DNA of 64,000 bases, taken from Methanolapillus ohkumae (lineage in GTDB: Archaea; Halobacteriota; Methanosarcinia; Methanosarcinales; Methanosarcinaceae). Shown piece by piece: positions 18,777-27,329 of the stretch. Where the stretch lies: assembly GCF_032594355.1 (NCBI RefSeq), contig NZ_CP131061.1, positions 186,001 through 250,000 of the forward strand. The letters are read 5' to 3'. Within the stretch, counting starts at the first letter, position 1; each line of letters starts with the position of its first letter. The notes beneath the pieces were generated by a model. That model ran no database searches and was not told the DNA's origin. It saw only the letters and a program-made list of their open reading frames with translations. Position numbers and translations under genes: made by a program.

Positions 18777-19171
18777 AAGCGATACGATCAAACATTCCGC
18801 GTGCTTTAAACACAGGTGCCCGTGTGGACTGTGTGGACAACACCGGCGCGAAAGTGCTTCAAATCATTTCCGTGAAAAATTACCGCGGTGTCAAAAACAG
18901 ATACCCCAAAGCGGGTGTCGGCGATCTTTGTATCGTGTCCGTCAAAAAGGGAACGCCTGAAATGAGAAAGCAGGTCCTTTTGGCGGTCATTGTCCGGCAA
19001 AAGAAAGAAATCCGAAGACCTGACGGCATGCACGTGTCCTTTGAGGACAATGCCATGGTTCTTGTGGACGAGTCCGGTGTTCCGAAAGGAACCGACATTA
19101 AAGGACCGGTCGCAAGAGAAGTCGCGGAAAGATTCCCCAAAGTCGGCACGACCGCATCCATTGTGATCTGA
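18773..19171 (+). CDS. rpl14: 50S ribosomal protein L14 (uL14)
   Basis: A 132-residue interface protein. Conserved segments are RVDCVDNTGAKVLQI, GVGDLCIVSVKKGTPEMRKQ and the C-terminal GPVAREVAERFPKVG. It starts inside the end of rps17 and is followed by rpl24 after ten bases. Confidence 0.96.
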   Translation: MKAIRSNIPRALNTGARVDCVDNTGAKVLQIISVKNYRGVKNRYPKAGVGDLCIVSVKKGTPEMRKQVLLAVIVRQKKEIRRPDGMHVSFEDNAMVLVDESGVPKGTDIKGPVAREVAERFPKVGTTASIVI

Positions 19172-19181
19172 GGTGACAAAA

Positions 19182-19541
19182 ATGGTAACATCAATTCAGC
19201 CCAGAAAACAAAGAAAGGCCAGATACAACGCGCCGCTTCACATGCGCCAAAAATATATGGGCGCTCGCTTAAGCGATGATTTGTCGAAGAAATACAACAC
19301 CCGGTCCGCTCCGGTCATTACCGGTGATACGGTTTTGGTTATGCGCGGCGACTTTAAGGGTGTTTCGGGAAAGGTTGAAAAAGTCAGCCTCTCGGATTGC
19401 GTTATTCACGTGACCGGCGTTGTTTCGACGAAGGTCAACGGTGAGGAAGTTCCAAGACCGATTTATCCATCTAATGTGATGATTACAAAATTGGAACTCA
19501 AAGATAAGACACGGGAAGCACGTATCCGTGGAAAGGAGTGA
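19182..19541 (+). CDS. rpl24: 50S ribosomal protein L24 (uL24)
   Basis: A 119-residue early-assembly protein. It has the archaeal N-terminus (QPRKQRKARYNAPLHMRQK) and a KOW motif around GDTVLVMRGDFKGVSGKVEKV. ATG 19182 follows GAGGTGACAA. The TGA overlaps a GTG of the next gene. Confidence 0.95.
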   Translation: MVTSIQPRKQRKARYNAPLHMRQKYMGARLSDDLSKKYNTRSAPVITGDTVLVMRGDFKGVSGKVEKVSLSDCVIHVTGVVSTKVNGEEVPRPIYPSNVMITKLELKDKTREARIRGKE

Positions 19542-19546
19542 GTCAC

Positions 19547-20245
19547 ATGCACCAGAAACGAATGTCCATGCCGACCAGCTGGAAAGTCCCCAAAAAGACC
19601 AACAAATGGATTACAGCGACAAGCCCCGGTCCGCACAACAAAGATGCCAGCCTTCCGCTTGTTGTGATCTTACGCGATCTTTTAAAGGTCGTTGACACCT
19701 CCAAGGAAGCCACCCGCATTCTTCAAGAGAAGCAGGTTCTTGTTGACGGTATTGTCCGGAAAAATTTGAAATTCCCGGTCGGTATCTTTGACGTGGTTTC
19801 CATTCCGGCCAACAATCAATATTACCGCATGCTTCAAGACAACAAGGGACGGCTCTATCTCAATCCGATTGACGCGGACCGTGCCCAATGGAAAATCTGC
19901 AGAATCAACGGTAAGACCACCCTTCGGGGCGGCAAAGTCCAGTTAAACCTCCACGACGGCACCAATATTTTGGCGTCGAACGCGTACAAAACCAAGGACA
20001 CCTTAAAGATTTCACTTCCGGACAAACAAGTTTTGGCCCGGTTTGAATACAAAATCGGCAACACTGTCATGATCACAGGTGGTCAGCACAGCGGTGTCGT
20101 CGGACAGATCAAGGAAATCGAAACCATCCGCAGTTCTAAGAACAACTTGGTTCGGGTTTCCGGCAAAAATGAAATTGAAACCATCGAGAACTATGTTTTC
20201 GTAATCGGTGAGGACAAACCAGAAATTAAAGTAGGGAATGAATAA
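19547..20245 (+). CDS. rps4e: 30S ribosomal protein S4e (eS4)
   Basis: A 232-residue protein with an S4-like RNA-binding part at residues 30-90 (LPLVVILRDLLKVVDTSKEA) and a KOW region near residue 170 (GNTVMITGGQHSGVVGQI). It is present in archaea and eukaryotes, not bacteria, and marks the cluster as archaeal. ATG 19547 lies at a normal distance from GGAGTG; an earlier GTG at 19538 overlaps the previous stop and could be used instead. Confidence 0.95.
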   Translation: MHQKRMSMPTSWKVPKKTNKWITATSPGPHNKDASLPLVVILRDLLKVVDTSKEATRILQEKQVLVDGIVRKNLKFPVGIFDVVSIPANNQYYRMLQDNKGRLYLNPIDADRAQWKICRINGKTTLRGGKVQLNLHDGTNILASNAYKTKDTLKISLPDKQVLARFEYKIGNTVMITGGQHSGVVGQIKEIETIRSSKNNLVRVSGKNEIETIENYVFVIGEDKPEIKVGNE

Positions 20246-20247
20246 CT

Positions 20248-20766
20248 ATGAGCAACTCGGAAAATCCAATGAGAACTCCCGTTATTGAAAAAGTAATTGT
20301 CCATATGGGTGTTGGCGAAAGCGGCCAACATCTCGTTGATGCAGAAAACATACTTGAGGAAATCACCGGACAGACCGTGATTCGGGCATTTGCGAAAATG
20401 ACCGTTCCGGCATTCGGTATTAAAAAGAAAGAGCCGATCGGCTGTAAAGTCACTTTGAGAGGAGAAAACGCGGAACAATTCCTGACGACCTCTTTGAAAA
20501 TTGTCGAAAACACCTTAAAGAGCTCCCAATTCGACCAAACGGGCACGGTTTCGTTTGGTATCGAAGAACACACGGATTTCCCCGGTATGAAGTATGACCC
20601 AAACATTGGTGTGTTTGGGATGGACGTTACGGTCGTCTTAAAGCGCCCGGGAAGCAGGATCAGTAAAAGAAGAATCGCGCAAATCAAGGTTCCGAATTCA
20701 CACAAAATGAACAAGGCCGACGCGATTGCGTTCTTAAAAGACAACTACAGTGTGGAGGTCATTTAA
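20248..20766 (+). CDS. rpl5: 50S ribosomal protein L5 (uL5)
   Basis: A 172-residue protein of the central protuberance that contacts 5S rRNA and P-site tRNA. VIEKVIVHMGVGESG and GIKKKEPIGCKVTLRG at the start and the DFPGMKYDPNIGVFGMDV segment are typical. It begins two bases after rps4e. Confidence 0.96.
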   Translation: MSNSENPMRTPVIEKVIVHMGVGESGQHLVDAENILEEITGQTVIRAFAKMTVPAFGIKKKEPIGCKVTLRGENAEQFLTTSLKIVENTLKSSQFDQTGTVSFGIEEHTDFPGMKYDPNIGVFGMDVTVVLKRPGSRISKRRIAQIKVPNSHKMNKADAIAFLKDNYSVEVI

Positions 20767-20767
20767 A

Positions 20768-20920
20768 ATGGTACAGACAAAAAAGAGATTCGGACGGGGT
20801 GCCAGCTGTTGCAAGCGTTGCGGTCAAAAGCAATCGCTTGTCCGCAAATATGACATCTACTTGTGCCGGCACTGCTTCAGAGAAATTGCTCCGAAGATGG
20901 GCTTTAACAAATACAGCTGA
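20768..20920 (+). CDS. rps14: 30S ribosomal protein S14, zinc-binding type (uS14)
   Basis: A 50-residue gene. A zinc ribbon is formed by Cys15-x2-Cys18 and Cys33-x2-Cys36 (CKRCG and CRHC), with a basic N-terminus (KKRFGRG) and C-terminal MGFNKYS, as in archaeal S14. It starts one base after the rpl5 stop and is followed by rps8 after 11 bases. Confidence 0.95.
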   Translation: MVQTKKRFGRGASCCKRCGQKQSLVRKYDIYLCRHCFREIAPKMGFNKYS

Positions 20921-20931
20921 GGTGAGGAAAT

Positions 20932-21324
20932 ATGGTATTATTTGATCCTCTTGCTGACGCTTTGTCCGTGATTAAAAATGCGGAGAACGTCGGAAAAACA
21001 TCATGTGTCATTCGTCCGGCTTCCAAAATTATCGGAAACGTCCTTAATGTGATGAAGGAAGGCGGCTACATCTCGTCGTTTGAGTTTATCGAAGACGGTA
21101 AATCCGGTGTTTATGAAGTGAAATTGGCGGGCTCGATTAACGACTGCGGCGCGATTAAACCGCGTTACTCGGTCGGTGTTGAATCCTTTGAAAGATGGGA
21201 AAAATCCTACCTGCCGGCAAAGAACTTCGGCGTCTTGGTTTTGACCACTTCTTTGGGTGTTTTATCGCACAACGAAGCGCGTGAAAAGAATGTCGGCGGA
21301 AAGCTTTTGGCTTACGTGTACTAA
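20932..21324 (+). CDS. rps8: 30S ribosomal protein S8 (uS8)
   Basis: A 130-residue 16S rRNA platform protein. It begins DPLADALSVIKNAE and ends with the family signature GVLVLTTSLGVLSHNEAREKNVGGKLLAYVY-type core. GAGGTGAGG lies before the ATG. The spacing to rpl6 is 12 bases. Confidence 0.96.
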   Translation: MVLFDPLADALSVIKNAENVGKTSCVIRPASKIIGNVLNVMKEGGYISSFEFIEDGKSGVYEVKLAGSINDCGAIKPRYSVGVESFERWEKSYLPAKNFGVLVLTTSLGVLSHNEAREKNVGGKLLAYVY

Positions 21325-21336
21325 GGAGTGAATAAA

Positions 21337-21867
21337 ATGGCAAAAGAAATTAAAGAAATTGTCGAAATCGCTCCGAAAGTGACCGTCTCTTATGAAAATC
21401 ACATCTTGACCGTGAAAGGTCCGAAAGGCCAAAATGTCCGCGAACTTTACTTCCCGGGAATTGATATTTCCATTAACGGAAGCGAAATTGTCGTGGACAC
21501 GGAAAACCAAAAAAAGCAATTTAAGGCCATGGTTGGAACGTATGCGTCCCACATCACGAACATGATTCAGGGTGTTACGGATGGGTTTGAGTACAAAATG
21601 ACCATTGTGTACTCTCACTTCCCGATGCAGACGAAAGTCAACGGCAAAGAATTCGTCATCAGCAATTTCCTTGGGGAGAAAAAGCCGCGTATCGCCAAAA
21701 TTGTCGGCGAAACAACGGTGAAAATTTCCGGAAACAGCGTGACGGTGACGGGTATTAACAAGGAAGATGTCGGACAGACGACCGCAAACATTGAGCAAAA
21801 AACCAAAATCAAGAGATTTGACCCGCGTGTCTTCCAAGACGGTATTTACGTGGTGAATAAATCATAA
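21337..21867 (+). CDS. rpl6: 50S ribosomal protein L6 (uL6)
   Basis: A 176-residue protein near the GTPase-associated centre. Two related alpha/beta domains are evident; the archaeal VKGPKGQNVREL and YSHFPMQTKVNGKEFVISNFLGEKKPR segments are clear. The AAGGAGTG ribosome-binding site points to ATG 21337 rather than the GTG at 21328 inside it. Confidence 0.96.
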   Translation: MAKEIKEIVEIAPKVTVSYENHILTVKGPKGQNVRELYFPGIDISINGSEIVVDTENQKKQFKAMVGTYASHITNMIQGVTDGFEYKMTIVYSHFPMQTKVNGKEFVISNFLGEKKPRIAKIVGETTVKISGNSVTVTGINKEDVGQTTANIEQKTKIKRFDPRVFQDGIYVVNKS

Positions 21868-21880
21868 GGGGGGGAGAACA

Positions 21881-22348
21881 ATGGCAAAAGAAAATAATGT
21901 AGAAAATGCCGGAGATGCTCCGGTGGATGCGCTTTGTGCAACCAACCTTTTGGATGCGGACCCGGAGTTCAGACGTTTGTTTAACGTGCGTAAAGTTCAA
22001 AAAGCCAGAAAGCCGGGCTTTAGCCGGCAGTGCTATCACAAATTCAAAAGATTGGATACGAGATGGAGACGCCCGCGTGGTGTTCAAAGCAAGCAAAGAG
22101 CCGGTATTTACGGCAAAGGCGCGATGGCGACGGTCGGATACGGCAGCCCTGTTTTGATTAAAGGTCTTCACCCGTCCGGTTTTGATGAAGTTTTGGTGAA
22201 CAACGCCGATGATTTGGTCATGGTGGACCCGGAATTTGAAGCGATCAGAATCGCGGCCGGTGTCGGCGGCAAAAAGAAAGCGGTCATTGTCGCGAAGGCG
22301 GCGGAATTTGGCATTAAAGTTTTGAATCCGGGAAAGGGGGAAAACTAA
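21881..22348 (+). CDS. rpl32e: 50S ribosomal protein L32e (eL32)
   Basis: A 155-residue archaeal/eukaryotic protein. An acidic N-terminal segment precedes the conserved core FSRQCYHKFKRLDTRWRRP, GVQSKQRAG and VGYGSPVLIKGLHPSG. The TAA is directly followed by the rpl19e ATG. Confidence 0.95.
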   Translation: MAKENNVENAGDAPVDALCATNLLDADPEFRRLFNVRKVQKARKPGFSRQCYHKFKRLDTRWRRPRGVQSKQRAGIYGKGAMATVGYGSPVLIKGLHPSGFDEVLVNNADDLVMVDPEFEAIRIAAGVGGKKKAVIVAKAAEFGIKVLNPGKGEN

Positions 22349-22795
22349 ATGTCTAATTTAACCAACCAAAAGAGAATGGCTTCTCAAATTTTGGGATGCG
22401 GTTTGAACCGTGTTTGGCTCAACCCGGAAGAAGCGGAAAAGATCGGGGAAGCGATTACCCGTGAAGATGTGCGCGGACTCATTTCCGAAGGCCACATCAA
22501 AGCGAAGCGCATCCAAGGGGTCAGCCGCGGACGTGCAAGACTTGTTGCCGAAAAGAGAAAATACGGTCACAGAAAAGGACCGGGTTCCCGCAAAGGTAAG
22601 AAGGGCGCGCGCACCAACAGCAAAGAACTTTGGATTAAGAAGATTCGGGCGCTCCGGAAAAAATTAAAAGAAATGCGCGCCAACGAAACGCTGGACAAGA
22701 AAACCTACTGCCGCTACTACAGAAAGGCAAAAGGCGGAGAGTTCAGAAACGTGTCTCACTTAGAAGCGCACATTCAAGCCGAATTGAAAAAGTAA
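22349..22795 (+). CDS. rpl19e: 50S ribosomal protein L19e (eL19), last gene before the island
   Basis: A 148-residue protein with the extended basic helices of the family: LTNQKRMASQILGCGLNRVW at the start and KYGHRKGPGSRKGKKGAR in the middle. In the standard archaeal order rpl18 would follow directly; here a T-rich stretch and about 9.6 kb of unrelated genes intervene. The poly-T tract after the stop probably ends the transcript. Confidence 0.96.
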   Translation: MSNLTNQKRMASQILGCGLNRVWLNPEEAEKIGEAITREDVRGLISEGHIKAKRIQGVSRGRARLVAEKRKYGHRKGPGSRKGKKGARTNSKELWIKKIRALRKKLKEMRANETLDKKTYCRYYRKAKGGEFRNVSHLEAHIQAELKK

Positions 22796-23118
22796 TTCTT
22801 TTTCAATTCTTTTTTTATTTTTCTTTTTTTTTCTTTTTTCGATTTTTGTTTTTTATTTTCTGATTATTTTTATTTTTCTGATTTTTGTTTTTTACTTTTC
22901 AATCTTAGTCTTTTTCGGTCTTTTCCATTTTTTTCCATTTTTTTCCATTTTTGTTTTATTTTTAAATTTGTCGTTCCCTTTGATTTTATCAAAGATATTA
23001 TTATATCATTATTATAATTTAATGTGTTCTCCTAAATCATTATATAGTTTCTTTCCTATTCATCCAGAATGATTTCTATTAGAATTATACTTTTTTTAAA
23101 AAGCCAAAGGAAATAATC
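22796..23118 (+). other. T-rich spacer with likely terminator tract and LRR-gene promoter
   Basis: No gene is visible. The first 180 bases are T-rich, with runs such as the TTTTTTTCTTTTTT type and three repeats of TTTTTTCCATTT, suited to archaeal termination. A TATA element TTATATAG at 23040-23047 starts a leader of about 50 bases whose sequence is nearly identical to that of the paralogue at 25078. Confidence 0.6.
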
Positions 23119-24831
23119 ATGCGAAAATCAATTATTCAAAAGGCAGCCGTTCTGCTTTTTATCTTGTCCGTTTTGGTGTCATCCGTTCCGGTTGCGTTTG
23201 CTATTCCGTCAACTCCTGTTAATATCCCCGATGCAGGTTTAAAAGCGGCAATTAATTTTGGAATAAATCCTTCCAGGCTTCCCGATCAAGTCATTTACGA
23301 ATCAGAAATGCAAAGCTTGACATTTTTAGGCGCTGGTAATAGAGGAATTTCGGACTTAACCGGGATTGAAATGGCGACGAATTTGACTTCTCTTTTGTTG
23401 TATAACAATCAACTGACGAACGTTTCCGGTTTAGAAGACCTGACGAATTTGACTGGTCTTTGGTTGGATAACAATCAACTGACGAACGTTTCCGGTTTAG
23501 AAGACCTGACGAATTTGACTTTTCTTGATTTGTCTTCCAATCAACTGACGAACGTTTCCGGTTTAGAAGACCTGACGAATTTGACTCGTCTTTATTTGTC
23601 TTCCAATCAACTGACGGACGTTTCCGGTTTAGAAGACCTGACGAATTTGGAAAATCTTTATTTGAATAACAATCAACTGACGAACGTTTCCGGTTTAGAA
23701 GACCTGACGAATTTGACTTCTCTTTATTTGTCTTCCAATCAACTGACGAACGTTTCCGGTTTAGAAGACCTGACGAATTTGACTTTTCTTGATTTGTCTT
23801 CCAATCAACTGACGAACGTTTCCGGTTTAGAAGACCTGACGAATTTGACTCGTCTTTATTTGTCTTCCAATCAACTGACGGACGTTTCCGGTTTAGAAGA
23901 CCTGACGAATTTGGAAAATCTTTATTTGAATAACAATCAACTGACGAACGTTTCCGGTTTAGAAGACCTGACGAATTTGGAAAATCTTTATTTGAATAAC
24001 AATCAACTGACGAACGTTTCCGGTTTAGAAGACCTGACGAATTTGGTGTATCTTGATTTATCTCATAATCAAATAGATCAAATTTCACCGAATGTTTTGG
24101 ATAACCTTGACGCTTTGTATGGCTTGGATTTGGCTCAAAATTCGGTCTCCGATGTTTCCGCACTAAATGGATTATCCTCCCTTGCAGTTTTGGCTTTGTC
24201 CGAAGACCAACTGTCGGATTGGACTCAATTAGAAGATTTATCGGCATTGAAAATTTTGGTTTTATCGGATGAATTGGATTATGTTTTTAAATCCGACAGT
24301 ACTTATTATCTCTATTTCATAACACAAAAAAGGGACCCGCTTGTCATTGTCAATCCGGTTCATGACAAGCAAAAGCAAATTCTTTCACCGACAGCCGGAA
24401 CAATCAGTTCCAACGGCGTCTATGACTCGGCAAACAATACGCTTACATGGGATTATTCCGACATTTCAGACAACAACGTTTCCTATGGATTTGCAGGAAC
24501 CGGTTTTTCAGGAGCAGTTACCTATAATATAAGTGTCCCCAAACCGGCACCGGCAAACAGCAGAAGCGGCGGCGGTTTTGGCAGCGCGACGGTTTTGAAT
24601 ACATCTCTTCCGGCTCCAAACGTTTCTGAAAATGCGTCTCAACCGTCACAACAAGAAAACATGAAACCGGTTGAAAACACGTCTGGTTCCCATGGAAACG
24701 GATTGGGTCCGGCTTCCAATTCCGATTCTCAGCCGGCCGGTTCCAATCTTTGGATTTATGTGGCGGCAGCCGGAATTGTTGTTATTTTGGCGGCCGGCGG
24801 ATATTGGTATTTCTTCCGGATGAAAAAGTAA
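23119..24831 (+). CDS. Leucine-rich-repeat surface protein 1
   Basis: A 570-residue exported protein. Residues 1-28 are a signal peptide (MRKSII start, VAFA end). A short cap domain follows, then leucine-rich repeats of 22 residues. Ten are nearly identical (NQLTNVSGLEDLTNL plus a variable end), with more diverged ones on each side. After residue 400 a beta-type domain and a Pro/Ser/Asn linker lead to a transmembrane helix and FRMKK. The layout resembles internalin-like or SDS22-like LRR proteins anchored outside the membrane. CAAAGGAAATAATC before the ATG is the ribosome-binding site. Likely role: protein or glycan binding at the surface; the ligand is unknown. Confidence 0.85.
   Translation: MRKSIIQKAAVLLFILSVLVSSVPVAFAIPSTPVNIPDAGLKAAINFGINPSRLPDQVIYESEMQSLTFLGAGNRGISDLTGIEMATNLTSLLLYNNQLTNVSGLEDLTNLTGLWLDNNQLTNVSGLEDLTNLTFLDLSSNQLTNVSGLEDLTNLTRLYLSSNQLTDVSGLEDLTNLENLYLNNNQLTNVSGLEDLTNLTSLYLSSNQLTNVSGLEDLTNLTFLDLSSNQLTNVSGLEDLTNLTRLYLSSNQLTDVSGLEDLTNLENLYLNNNQLTNVSGLEDLTNLENLYLNNNQLTNVSGLEDLTNLVYLDLSHNQIDQISPNVLDNLDALYGLDLAQNSVSDVSALNGLSSLAVLALSEDQLSDWTQLEDLSALKILVLSDELDYVFKSDSTYYLYFITQKRDPLVIVNPVHDKQKQILSPTAGTISSNGVYDSANNTLTWDYSDISDNNVSYGFAGTGFSGAVTYNISVPKPAPANSRSGGGFGSATVLNTSLPAPNVSENASQPSQQENMKPVENTSGSHGNGLGPASNSDSQPAGSNLWIYVAAAGIVVILAAGGYWYFFRMKK
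23393..24060 (+). repeat. 66-base tandem LRR-coding repeats, about ten copies
   Basis: Each 66-base unit encodes one 22-residue repeat. A higher-order block of several units is itself duplicated: the same order of variable ends (FLDLS, RLYLS, ENLYLN) appears twice. This points to recent expansion by unequal exchange. Confidence 0.88.
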
Positions 24832-24888
24832 AAGAAATTTTAGAAAAAATAAAAATAGGGTTTTAATTTTTTTAAAATGAGAACCAAA

Positions 24889-24928
24889 GTCCGTTCTTTG
24901 GATTTTTTTCAAAGGAACGGGCTTTTTT
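24889..24928 (+). terminator. Hairpin terminator after LRR protein 1
   Basis: CCGTTCTTTG and CAAAGGAACGG form a stem with one bulged G around a T-rich loop, followed by GCTTTTTT. It lies about 60 bases past the stop codon. Confidence 0.65.
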
Positions 24929-24996
24929 ATTGATTTTTTTTCAATTTTTATTTTTCAAAAAATATTATTTTAATTATACGATTTCCTCTTCTCAAT

Positions 24997-25077
24997 CCTT
25001 ATATAGTTTCTTTCCTATTCATCCAGAATGATTTCTATTAAAATAATACTTTTTTTAAAAAACCAAAGGAAATAATC
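24997..25077 (+). promoter_or_regulatory. Promoter and leader shared with LRR protein 1
   Basis: The 81 bases before this ATG match 23038-23118 except for a handful of substitutions. They include the TATA element TTATATAG (24999-25006), TTCATCCAGAATGATTTC and the AAAGGAAATAATC ribosome-binding site. Conservation of the non-coding leader suggests a recent duplication and probably shared regulation. Confidence 0.75.
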
Positions 25078-27045
25078 ATGCGAAAATCAATTATTCAAAA
25101 GGCAGCCGTTCTGCTTTTTATCTTATCCGTTTTGATGTCATCCGTTCCGGTTGCGTTTGCGGAACCGGCTTATGTCACCATTCCCGACTCCAATTTAAAA
25201 GCGGCAATTAGGAGTCAGTTGGGTCTATGTTCCACCGCAGACATCACAGAAGTACAAATGCAAAGCTTGACGAGTTTAAACGCTGGTAATAGAGGAATTT
25301 CGGACTTAACCGGACTTGAAACGGCGACGAATTTGACTTCTCTTTTGTTGTATAACAATCAACTGACGAACGTTTCCGGTTTAGAAGACCTGACGAATTT
25401 GACTTTTCTTCGGTTGGATAACAATCAACTGACGAACGTTTCCGGTTTAGAAGACCTGACGAATTTGCAGACTCTTTATTTGAATAACAATAAACTGACG
25501 GACGTTTCCGGTTTAGAAAACCTGACGAAGTTGGTGATTCTTGATTTGTCTTTCAATCAACTGACGAACGTTTCCGGTTTAGAAGGCCTGACGAATTTGA
25601 CTTTTCTTCGGTTGGATAACAATCAACTGACGAACGTTTCCGGTTTAGAAAACCTGACGAATTTGAGAGAACTTTATTTGAATAACAATCAACTGACGAA
25701 CGTTTCCGGTTTAGAAAACCTGACGAATTTGTGGTATCTTAATTTGTCTTCCAATCAACTGACGAACGTTTCCGGTTTAGAAGACCTGACGAATTTGGAG
25801 ATTCTTGATTTGTCTTCCAATCAACTGACGAACGTTTCCGGTTTAGAAGACCTGACGAATTTGACTCGTCTTTATTTGTCTTCCAATCAACTGACGAACG
25901 TTTCCGGTTTAGAAAACCTGACGAATTTGGTGACTCTTTATTTGTCTTCCAATCAACTGACGGACGTTTCCGGTTTAGAAAACCTGACGAAGTTGGTGAC
26001 TCTTTATTTGTCTTCCAATCAACTGACGGACGTTTCCGGTTTAGAAAACCTGACGAAGTTGCAGACTCTTGATTTGTCTTCCAATCAACTGACGGACGTT
26101 TCCGGTTTAGAAAACCTGACGAATTTGACTGTTCTTAATTTGTCTTCCAATCAACTGACGAACGTTTCCGGTTTAGAAGACCTGACGAATTTGAAGTTTC
26201 TTTTGTTGGATAACAATCAACTGACGGACGTTTCCGATTTAGAAACCCTGACGAATTTGTGGTATCTTGATTTATCTCATAATCAAATAAATCAAATTTC
26301 ACCGAATTTTTTGGATAACCTTGACGCTTTGTATGGCTTGGATTTGGCTCAAAATTCGGTCTCCGATGTTTCCGCACTAAATGGATTATCCTCCCTTGCG
26401 GTTTTGGCTTTGTCCGAAGACCAACTGTCGGATTGGACTCAATTAGAGAGTTTAACGGCATTGAAAATATTGGTTTTGTCGGATGAGTTGGATGTGGTTT
26501 CTAAATTAGGGGACATTTATGTTCTCTCTTTCACAACACAAAAAAGGGACCCGCTTGTCATTGTCAATCCGGTTCATGACATGCAAAAGCAAATTCTTTC
26601 ACCGACAGCCGGAACAATCAGTTCCAACGGCGTTTATGACTCGGCAAACAATACGCTTACATGGGATTATTCCGACATTTCAAACAACCAAGTTTCCTAT
26701 GAATTTGCAGGAACCGGTTTTTCAGGAGCAGTTACCTATAATATAAGTGTCCCCAAACCGGCACCGGCAAACAGCAGAAGCGGCGGCGGTTTTGGCAGCG
26801 CGACGGTTTTGAATACATCTCTTCCGGCTCCAAACGTTTCTGAAAATGCGTCTCAACCGTCACAACAAGAAAACACGAAACCGGTTGAAAACACGTCTGA
26901 TTCTCATGGAAACGGATTGGGTCCGGCTTCCAATTCCGATTCTCAGCCGGCCGGTTCCAATCTTTGGATTTATGTGGCGGCAGCCGGAATTGTTGTTATT
27001 TTGGCGGCCGGCGGATATTGGTATTTCTTCCGGATGAAAAAGTAA
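25078..27045 (+). CDS. Leucine-rich-repeat surface protein 2 (paralogue of protein 1)
   Basis: A 655-residue paralogue. The signal peptide, the C-terminal beta domain, the linker and the membrane anchor are almost identical to those of the 23119 gene. The cap after the signal differs and the repeat array is longer: about fourteen 22-residue units with more variety (GLENLTKL, GLEGLTNL). An intact start, a shared leader and no damage indicate both copies are functional. Together with the gene at 27330 it forms a tandem family placed inside the ribosomal cluster. Confidence 0.85.
   Translation: MRKSIIQKAAVLLFILSVLMSSVPVAFAEPAYVTIPDSNLKAAIRSQLGLCSTADITEVQMQSLTSLNAGNRGISDLTGLETATNLTSLLLYNNQLTNVSGLEDLTNLTFLRLDNNQLTNVSGLEDLTNLQTLYLNNNKLTDVSGLENLTKLVILDLSFNQLTNVSGLEGLTNLTFLRLDNNQLTNVSGLENLTNLRELYLNNNQLTNVSGLENLTNLWYLNLSSNQLTNVSGLEDLTNLEILDLSSNQLTNVSGLEDLTNLTRLYLSSNQLTNVSGLENLTNLVTLYLSSNQLTDVSGLENLTKLVTLYLSSNQLTDVSGLENLTKLQTLDLSSNQLTDVSGLENLTNLTVLNLSSNQLTNVSGLEDLTNLKFLLLDNNQLTDVSDLETLTNLWYLDLSHNQINQISPNFLDNLDALYGLDLAQNSVSDVSALNGLSSLAVLALSEDQLSDWTQLESLTALKILVLSDELDVVSKLGDIYVLSFTTQKRDPLVIVNPVHDMQKQILSPTAGTISSNGVYDSANNTLTWDYSDISNNQVSYEFAGTGFSGAVTYNISVPKPAPANSRSGGGFGSATVLNTSLPAPNVSENASQPSQQENTKPVENTSDSHGNGLGPASNSDSQPAGSNLWIYVAAAGIVVILAAGGYWYFFRMKK
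25330..26280 (+). repeat. 66-base tandem LRR-coding repeats, about fourteen copies
   Basis: Same unit as in protein 1 but with more substitutions between units. Ends such as VTLYLS and QTLDLS mark individual units. Homology to the array at 23393 offers a target for recombination between the two genes. Confidence 0.85.
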
Positions 27046-27329
27046 AAGAAGTTTTAGAGAAAACAAAAAGGGTTTTAATTTATCTTTTTTCTTTTCTCTA
27101 TTTTTTCTCTATTTTCCTTTTTCTCTATTTTTTTTCAATTTTCTCTACTTTTCTCTATTTTTTTCAATTTTCTCTTTTCTCTATTTTTTTCAAATTTCCT
27201 TTTTCTCTGTTTTTCAATTTTCTCCTCATATTTATATAGTTAAAATATTATATTATTCTATATATTTATGTCCGCTTTTGACATTATTTTAGAATTCATT
27301 TTTCTCAATCATGCTTTTGGATGATCTTC

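Noticed and set aside
23291..24247. Long open frame on the minus strand, 318 codons
   Set aside because: It lies antisense to the LRR array; the 66-base unit keeps the opposite frame open. The peptide is a monotonous repeat without ribosome-binding site.
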